From Palsa-504 sp963789225 (GTDB lineage Bacteria > Actinomycetota > Actinomycetes > Streptosporangiales > Streptosporangiaceae): 64,000 nt of DNA. Each line of letters starts with the position of its first letter. Position 1 is the first letter of the stretch. The DNA lies in contig CAWBKD010000025.1 of NCBI GenBank assembly GCA_963789225.1, positions 186,001-250,000 on the forward strand. Direction: 5' to 3'. Positions 58,878-64,000 of this stretch are shown here, in pieces. Under the pieces are notes generated by a model that made no database searches, was not told where the DNA came from, and saw nothing but the letters and a program-made list of their open reading frames with translations. Position numbers and translations under genes: made by a program.

Positions 58878-60683
58878 ATGCCTGCGACGGAACGACTCCC
58901 GGCGAGTCTCGGCCCGTATCGCCTTCAGGACCGCCTTGGGGAAGGCGGCATGGGGGTCGTGCACCTTGCCCTGGATCCCGAGGGCCGCGAGGTCGCGATC
59001 AAGGTCCTGGCCGCCGACAAGGTGCTGGGCGTCGAGGACACCAACGCCCGCCGCCGCCTGGCCCGCGAGGTCGACACCATGCGCCGGGTCCGCAGCCCGT
59101 TCGTCGCCGAGGTGCTCGACGCCGACCTGACCGGGGAGTTCCCCTACATCGTCACGCGGTACGTGCGCGGGCCGACGCTGGACCAGATGGTGCGCGAGCG
59201 CGGGCGGCTGTCCAGCCAGGGCCTGCGCAGGCTGGCCTACGGCACGGCGGCGGCGCTGGCGGCGATCCACGCGGCGGGCGTGGTCCACCGCGACCTCAAG
59301 CCGGGCAACGTGATGCTCGCCGAGGACCGGCCGGTGGTGATCGACTTCGGCATCGCGCAGGCCGGCGACGCCACCCGGCTGACCCAGACCGGCCTGGTCA
59401 TGGGCACTCCCGGGTACCTGGCCCCCGAGGTCATCGAGGGTCGGCCGAGCAGCCCCGCCTCGGACGTGCACTCCTGGGGCGCGACGATGGCGTTCGCGGC
59501 GACCGGGCGCACGCCGTACCCGGGCGACTCCTACGAACAGATCTTCTTCCGCATCGTCTCCGGGCAGCCGGACCTCGATGGTGTCCCCCCGGCCCTGCTC
59601 CCGCTGGTGGCCGCGGCGCTGGCCAGGGACCCGGCCCGCCGGCCCGCGGCCACCTGGCTGAGCGCCCAGGCGAGCGACCTGGACTTCACCAAGGCGCCCG
59701 TCGCCGCGTTCCCCCCGACGCATACGATGCTCCCGCCCGGCCCGGTCCCTGGCGCTCCGGCGGCCCTGCCGTCGGCCTTCGCCCCCATCGCCCCCGTCGG
59801 GCCCGCTCCCGTGCGGTCGTACCCCGGACCAAAGCAGGCGGCCAGGGACGTCGCTGACCTGCTGCCGCCGGTCGCCTACGCCCCGGCCAGGCCCGGCCCC
59901 GGCGCACCGGCCCCGCTCAGCGGCGCGAACGGCTCCGCCCCGCCCGCGTGGGCTCCGTCCGCCCGGAACCCGGTTCCGGGCCCAGGCTCGATCCCCGTCC
60001 CGCCGCCCGGTCGCGAGGCCTGGCCCGCAGGCGTACAGTCCGGGGCGCAGTACGGACCGCTGAACCCGGCCGGCCGTGGCAGGCCCATGCTGGCGGGCCT
60101 GGCCGTCCTGGTCGCCGCGGTGGCGCTGGCGGTGCTGCTGCCCGTGGCCGGGCTGATCGTCTCGCTGGCCGGGATCACCCTGCTCCGCGCGGCTGACCGG
60201 GCCCAGAGCGCGCTGGCCGTGCGCCGGTCGGTGCGCGGTCCCCGGGCCATCGACCCGCTGGTCGTGGTGGTCACCGCCCCGTGGACGGTGGCCCGGGCCC
60301 TGCTCACCGAACTGCTGATGGCGCCCCTGGCGTTCGGTGCGGGCGTGGCCGTCTACGCCGCGGCGATCCTCCTCGGGCACCACCACGTGACCATGCCGCG
60401 CGCCGGAGCGTACGCGGCCGGGGCGATGGTCGCCTGGTACGCCATCGGCCCCGGCTCCCGCCGGCCGCGCAGGCAACTGAACCGGATGGCGGCCGCCGTG
60501 TCGCGCGGCACGCTGTCCTCGGTGGTCATCACGGTGGCGGCGTGGGGCCTGGCCGCCGCGATCGTGCTGCTGGCGGCGTCGCAGGCCCCGGACTACTTCC
60601 CGGTCGCCATCCCCCACCTGCCCGCGCTGCACGGGCTGTTCTCGTCAGCGACGAACTGGCTGCTCAGGCACGCTCACCGCTAA
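58878..60683 (+). CDS. Membrane Ser/Thr protein kinase
   Basis: Residues 10-265 form a complete Hanks-type kinase: GEGGMGVVHLA, catalytic Lys in VAIKVL, VVHRDLKPGNVML, IDFGIAQAGD, GTPGYLAPEV and the ARDPARRPAATWL end. A Pro/Ala/Gly-rich linker of ~140 residues follows, then about four membrane helices in the last ~190 residues, ending inside or just past the membrane. There are no PASTA repeats, so ligand sensing is through the membrane domain. The start is ATG 58878; ATG 58848 adds ten residues. Its 3' end overlaps the FHA gene by 39 bases. Confidence 0.93.
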   Translation: MPATERLPASLGPYRLQDRLGEGGMGVVHLALDPEGREVAIKVLAADKVLGVEDTNARRRLAREVDTMRRVRSPFVAEVLDADLTGEFPYIVTRYVRGPTLDQMVRERGRLSSQGLRRLAYGTAAALAAIHAAGVVHRDLKPGNVMLAEDRPVVIDFGIAQAGDATRLTQTGLVMGTPGYLAPEVIEGRPSSPASDVHSWGATMAFAATGRTPYPGDSYEQIFFRIVSGQPDLDGVPPALLPLVAAALARDPARRPAATWLSAQASDLDFTKAPVAAFPPTHTMLPPGPVPGAPAALPSAFAPIAPVGPAPVRSYPGPKQAARDVADLLPPVAYAPARPGPGAPAPLSGANGSAPPAWAPSARNPVPGPGSIPVPPPGREAWPAGVQSGAQYGPLNPAGRGRPMLAGLAVLVAAVALAVLLPVAGLIVSLAGITLLRAADRAQSALAVRRSVRGPRAIDPLVVVVTAPWTVARALLTELLMAPLAFGAGVAVYAAAILLGHHHVTMPRAGAYAAGAMVAWYAIGPGSRRPRRQLNRMAAAVSRGTLSSVVITVAAWGLAAAIVLLAASQAPDYFPVAIPHLPALHGLFSSATNWLLRHAHR

Positions 60684-61292
60684 CGGTTCCCCGAACTCGG
60701 CAGAGGCAGAGGCAGGGGGCATCGGGCGGACCAGCCCGAGCGCGACGACCTCGTTGGCCAGCCTGGTCCGCCGGTTGGGGCCCTCGGGAATCCGGAACTT
60801 CTGGTAGAGGCGCAGCAGGTGCTGCTTGACCGCTGCTTCGGTCACCACCAGCTCCACGGCGATGTCGTGTGCGGTGGCGGGCAGGGCGAACGCCTCGTCC
60901 GACAGCGCGGGCCGGCACAGCGAGGTGAGCACGTCAAGCTCGCGGCGGGTGAGTTCGGGTGCGGCCGGGCGGCGCAGCTCGGAATCGGCGCTGATGACCT
61001 CTTGCGCCAGCCCCCCGATCCGGCAGCGGGCGGCGCCGAAGCTCAGCACGTCGCCGTCGTCGAGGACCCGGCGGGCGACGGGCCGCCCGTTCACCCGGGT
61101 CCCGTTGCGTGATAAACCCAGGTCGACCACGTACACGTAGGGGCCGCGGCGGACGAGTTCGGCGTGCAGCCGCGAGACGCTCGGATCCTCGAGGCGGACG
61201 TCGACGCCCCGGCCGCGGCCGACGGTCGTCACTTCGCCGCGCAGCGAGACCACCTCGCCGCTTTCCTCGATGCGGACGAACGGTGTATCCAC
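60645..61292 (-). CDS. FHA-domain protein with C-terminal helix-turn-helix
   Basis: Residues 15-95 form an FHA phosphothreonine-binding domain (TTVGRGRGVDVRLEDPSVSRLHAELV...NGTRVNG). Residues ~110-190 look like a winged or LuxR-type helix-turn-helix: ELTRRELDVLTSLCRP, AHDIAVELVVTEAAVKQHLLRLYQKF. This architecture fits a transcription factor that docks on phosphorylated partners. It faces the Ser/Thr kinase gene tail to tail with a 39-base overlap, so a kinase-reader pair is likely. GTG 61292 follows GGAGG by six bases. Confidence 0.88.
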   Translation of the reverse strand: MDTPFVRIEESGEVVSLRGEVTTVGRGRGVDVRLEDPSVSRLHAELVRRGPYVYVVDLGLSRNGTRVNGRPVARRVLDDGDVLSFGAARCRIGGLAQEVISADSELRRPAAPELTRRELDVLTSLCRPALSDEAFALPATAHDIAVELVVTEAAVKQHLLRLYQKFRIPEGPNRRTRLANEVVALGLVRPMPPASASAEFGEPLAVSVPEQPVRR

Positions 61293-61468
61293 AAGGAGCC
61301 TCCAGGCTATCGGAACCGATACGGATATCTCACCATCCGGTCACCCCCCGTGTCATCGTTTGTCCACCTTCTGACCCGCAATTGCGTGGGCGCGATCCGG
61401 GCCCTCCGTCGCGCCGGGCAGGGACCGGCGCGGGTAAACTTCCGACCGGACAGCCGGGAGGCACGTGG

Positions 61469-61942
61469 ATGGCGAATAGGCCGGCGAATGCTGGCTCTGA
61501 TAGGGGACTGGCGGGCGCGCCGCCACCCGTCCACCACCAGGGCTCCCCCCGGCGCCCGGGGACGCCTCCCGGCCACCGCGCCCGCGCCCGCGCCAAGGAC
61601 GCCAAGGACGCCAAGGCCGCCAGAGCCGCCAGAGCCGCCAGAGCCGCCAGGAACGCCGTCGGCGAACACGACGCTCCCGCGAGCCGGCCCGCGAGCTGGC
61701 TGCCCTACCTGATCGTGCTCGCGGGGGTCGGCGTCGGGCTGCTCATCACCTGGCAGGGACCGAAGTACGCAGGGCTGGGCACGAGCGTGGTGGGCGGCGC
61801 CCTGCTCGCGGCCGCGGCGGCCCGGCTGCTGCTCCCGCCGCGCTACACCGAACTGCTGTCCTCACGGTGGAAGGCCGCCGACGTGGTGGCGTTCACGGCG
61901 CTCGGCGCCGGGGTGCTCGCCATCGCGCTGGTCCTGCCGTGA
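61469..61942 (+). CDS. DUF3017 membrane protein
   Basis: The 157-residue protein has a charged, Ala/Lys/Arg-rich N-terminal ~75 residues with 9-bp repeats (KDAKDAK, then AARAARAAR), and three membrane helices in WLPYLIVLAGVGVGLLITW, TSVVGGALLAAAAARLLL and VVAFTALGAGVLAIALVL, the DUF3017 pattern. In actinobacteria it usually lies near folD, mdh or icd, as here. ATG 61469 follows GGGAGG. Function is unknown. Confidence 0.8.
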   Translation: MANRPANAGSDRGLAGAPPPVHHQGSPRRPGTPPGHRARARAKDAKDAKAARAARAARAARNAVGEHDAPASRPASWLPYLIVLAGVGVGLLITWQGPKYAGLGTSVVGGALLAAAAARLLLPPRYTELLSSRWKAADVVAFTALGAGVLAIALVLP

Positions 61943-61995
61943 GCGCGCTATACCTCCCGCCCGGAGCGGGTGCCGATGAAGGGAACTAGGAAACC

Positions 61996-63213
61996 ATGCC
62001 CAAGATCAAGGTAGCGAACCCCGTCGTGGACCTCGACGGGGACGAGATGACGCGGATCATCTGGCAGGACATCAAGGACCAGCTCATCCTGCCCTACCTG
62101 GATATCGAGCTGGACTATTACGACCTGTCCGTCCAGCACCGCGACGCGACCGATGACCAGGTGACGATCGACGCGGCGCACGCCATCCAGCGGCACGGCG
62201 TCGGCGTGAAGTGCGCGACGATCACGCCGGACGAGGCCCGGGTCGCCGAGTTCGGCCTCAAGAAGATGTGGCGCTCGCCGAACGGCACGATCCGCAACAT
62301 CCTGGGCGGGGTCATCTTCCGCGAGCCGATCGTGATCTCGAACATCCCGAGGCTGGTGCCGAGCTGGAAGAAGCCCATCATCATCGGCAGGCACGCGCAC
62401 GCCGACCAGTACAAGGCCACCGACTTCGTGGTGCCTGGCCCGGGCACGGTGACGATCTCCTACGTGCCTGACCACGAGGGCCACCCCATCGAGCTCGAGG
62501 TCGCCCGGTTCACCGGCGGCGGCGTGGCGATGGCCATGTACAACTACGACGACTCGATCCGCGACTTCGCCCGGGCCACGATGCGCTACGCGCTCAGCCG
62601 GCGTTACCCGCTCTACCTGTCCACCAAGAACACGATCCTCAAGGCCTACGACGGCCGGTTCAAGGACCTGTTCGCCGAGATCTTCGAGGCGGAGTTCAAG
62701 GCCGAGTTCGAGGCGGCCGGGATCACCTACGAGCACCGGCTGATCGACGACATAGTGGCCCAGCTGCTCAAGTGGGAGGGCGGCCTGGTCTGGGCCACCA
62801 AGAACTACGACGGCGACGTGGAATCCGACATGGTGGCGCAGGGCTACGGCTCGCTCGGCCTGATGACCAGCGTGCTGATGACGCCGGACGGCCGCACGAT
62901 CGAGGCCGAGGCCGCGCACGGCACCGTGACCAGGCACTACCGGCAGTACCAGCAGGGCCTGCCGACCTCGACCAACCCGGTCGCGTCCATCTTCGCCTGG
63001 ACCCGCGGGCTCGAGCACCGCGGCAAGCTGGACGGGACGCCCGGGGTCACCGCGTTCGCCCGCACCCTGGAGGACGTCTGCGTCCGCACGATCGAGGGCG
63101 GCGCGATGACCAAGGACCTGGCCCTGCTGGTCGGGCCGGACGCCCCGTTCCTGACGACCGGCGAGTTCCTCGGCGCGCTCGAAGGTAACCTGCGCGAGGC
63201 GATGAATTCTTAA
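61996..63213 (+). CDS. icd: Isocitrate dehydrogenase (NADP), dimeric form
   Basis: Icd converts isocitrate to 2-oxoglutarate in the TCA cycle. The 405-residue protein begins MPKIKVANPVVDLDGDEMTRIIWQ and has NGTIRNILGG, YDGDVESDMVAQGYGSLGLM (metal-binding aspartates) and the NADP-site AEAAHGTVTRHYRQYQQG, which marks the eukaryote-like homodimeric type. AGGA lies before the ATG. Mdh follows 98 bases later; the two TCA genes adjoin. Confidence 0.97.
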   Translation: MPKIKVANPVVDLDGDEMTRIIWQDIKDQLILPYLDIELDYYDLSVQHRDATDDQVTIDAAHAIQRHGVGVKCATITPDEARVAEFGLKKMWRSPNGTIRNILGGVIFREPIVISNIPRLVPSWKKPIIIGRHAHADQYKATDFVVPGPGTVTISYVPDHEGHPIELEVARFTGGGVAMAMYNYDDSIRDFARATMRYALSRRYPLYLSTKNTILKAYDGRFKDLFAEIFEAEFKAEFEAAGITYEHRLIDDIVAQLLKWEGGLVWATKNYDGDVESDMVAQGYGSLGLMTSVLMTPDGRTIEAEAAHGTVTRHYRQYQQGLPTSTNPVASIFAWTRGLEHRGKLDGTPGVTAFARTLEDVCVRTIEGGAMTKDLALLVGPDAPFLTTGEFLGALEGNLREAMNS

Positions 63214-63311
63214 AGATCAAAAACCCATTATCCCGAACGGCGTTGGTGTCACCTCCCCGCCGCCTTCGAGGACGAATGGCCAGTGGATTCATGGACAAGG
63301 AGTTCCGCAAG

Positions 63312-64000
63312 ATGGCACGTGAGGGCAAGGTAACCGTCGTCGGCGCCGGGTTCTACGGCTCGACCACCGCGCAGCGGCTCGCCGAGTACGACATCTTCGA
63401 CGAGGTGGTGCTGACCGACATCATCGAGGGCAGGCCCGAGGGGCTGGCCCTGGACCTGAACCAGTCGCGCCCGGTCGAGGGGTTCGAGACCAGGGTGACC
63501 GGCCAGAGCACGGGCGCCGACGGCGGGGGCTACGAGGCGATCGCCGGATCTGGCATCGTCATCGTCACCGCGGGGCTGCCGCGCAAGCCCGGCATGAGCC
63601 GGATGGACCTGATCGAGGTCAACGCCAAGATCGTCAGGAACGTGGTGGAGAACGTCGCCAAGTACGCGCCCGACGCGGTGCTGATCGTGGTGTCGAACCC
63701 GCTGGACGAGATGACCGCCCTGGCGGCCAAGGTGTCCGGGTTCCCGCACCACCGGGTGATGGGTCAGGCCGGGATGCTCGACACGGCCAGGTTCAGCTAC
63801 TTCGTGGCGGAGAAGCTCGGCGTTCCGGTCGGGTCGGTCCGGACGCTGACGCTCGGCTCGCACGGCGACACCATGGTGCCGGTGCCCTCGGCTTGCACGG
63901 TGGACGGCCAGCCGCTGTCCGGGCTGCTGCCCGCCGACGAGATCGAGGCGCTCGTCACCCGGACCAGGAACGGCGGCGGCGAGATCGTCGCGCTGCTGAA
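63312..64000 (+). CDS. mdh: Malate dehydrogenase (5' part, cut by window edge)
   Basis: The visible 229 codons show a lactate/malate-dehydrogenase-type protein: NAD-binding VTVVGAGFYGSTTAQRLAEYDIF, VIVTAGLPRKPGMSRMDLIEVNA, VVSNPLDEMTALAAKVSG, and catalytic His in LGSHGDTMVPVPS. The Arg residues after PRKPGMSR fit malate rather than lactate. ATG 63312 (MAREGKVTVV) has AAGGAG nine bases upstream; in-frame ATGs at 63276 and 63291 are alternatives. The end of the gene lies beyond the window. Confidence 0.95.
   Translation, partial: MAREGKVTVVGAGFYGSTTAQRLAEYDIFDEVVLTDIIEGRPEGLALDLNQSRPVEGFETRVTGQSTGADGGGYEAIAGSGIVIVTAGLPRKPGMSRMDLIEVNAKIVRNVVENVAKYAPDAVLIVVSNPLDEMTALAAKVSGFPHHRVMGQAGMLDTARFSYFVAEKLGVPVGSVRTLTLGSHGDTMVPVPSACTVDGQPLSGLLPADEIEALVTRTRNGGGEIVALL

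Overview
The window is a 64 kb piece of a high-GC actinobacterial chromosome. The evidence is pervasive G/C-ending codons, an Actinobacteria-type rho with an Arg/Gly/Asp-rich insertion, NucS mismatch endonuclease, the GlgE/maltokinase pathway, dimeric NADP-isocitrate dehydrogenase, and a gene order that, from memory, closely follows the Streptomyces region running from lysA through rho and atp to the gene after atpC and on to nucS. A Streptosporangiales-like soil actinomycete is the best guess; the species cannot be fixed by eye.

Layout: (1) 0-5.3 kb is accessory: a cut-off gene, a SnoaL-like protein, a sensor-like membrane protein without a kinase, a secreted Ig-like protein with an intrinsic terminator, a MerR regulator, a PRC-barrel protein and tRNA-Arg(CCG). 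(2) 5.4-11.7 kb is a response regulator, a catalytically empty ArgRS relative (NrtL-type) and lysA-hom-thrC-thrB for lysine and threonine. (3) 12-19.6 kb is rho-rpmE-prfA-prmC-sua5-wecA: termination, translation, tRNA modification and cell-wall lipid carrier. (4) 19.6-27.9 kb is the ATP synthase operon atpI-atpZ-atpBEFHAGDC plus a DUF2550 gene, preceded by a perfect CRP/GlxR-type box. (5) 28.2-36.9 kb holds cobalamin adenosyltransferase, a GMC oxidoreductase, an aldehyde dehydrogenase, a domain-swapped RibD-like protein, a lipoprotein, a DeoR regulator and an MFS exporter. (6) 36.9-41 kb is an accessory pocket with two decayed genes, an unknown W-rich protein, a lower-GC DUF3644/HEPN gene and a Phd-RelE toxin-antitoxin pair. 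(7) 41-45.3 kb has nucS and small metabolic genes. (8) 45.4-55.7 kb is a complete alpha-glucan locus: glgE-treS-mak-glgB on the minus strand, divergent from glgP. (9) 55.7-64 kb has an enoyl-CoA hydratase, a DUF427 and ABM gene pair bracketed by two structured repeats, DUF1684, a membrane Ser/Thr kinase convergent with an FHA-HTH protein, DUF3017, icd and the start of mdh.

The most unusual signals are the two hairpin repeats at 56.6 and 57.7 kb, whose arms differ by compensating base changes; the HEPN-motif DUF3644 gene in a decayed, lower-GC pocket; a MerR regulator carrying only the tail of an acetyltransferase and facing a 19-bp-spacer promoter; the CRP box ahead of the ATP synthase operon; an internally duplicated ATP synthase delta subunit; and ten genes whose start codons sit 6-8 nt after a TANNNT-like -10 box, suggesting leaderless transcripts. 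No CRISPR array, insertion sequence, prophage or clear multi-gene new system was seen.
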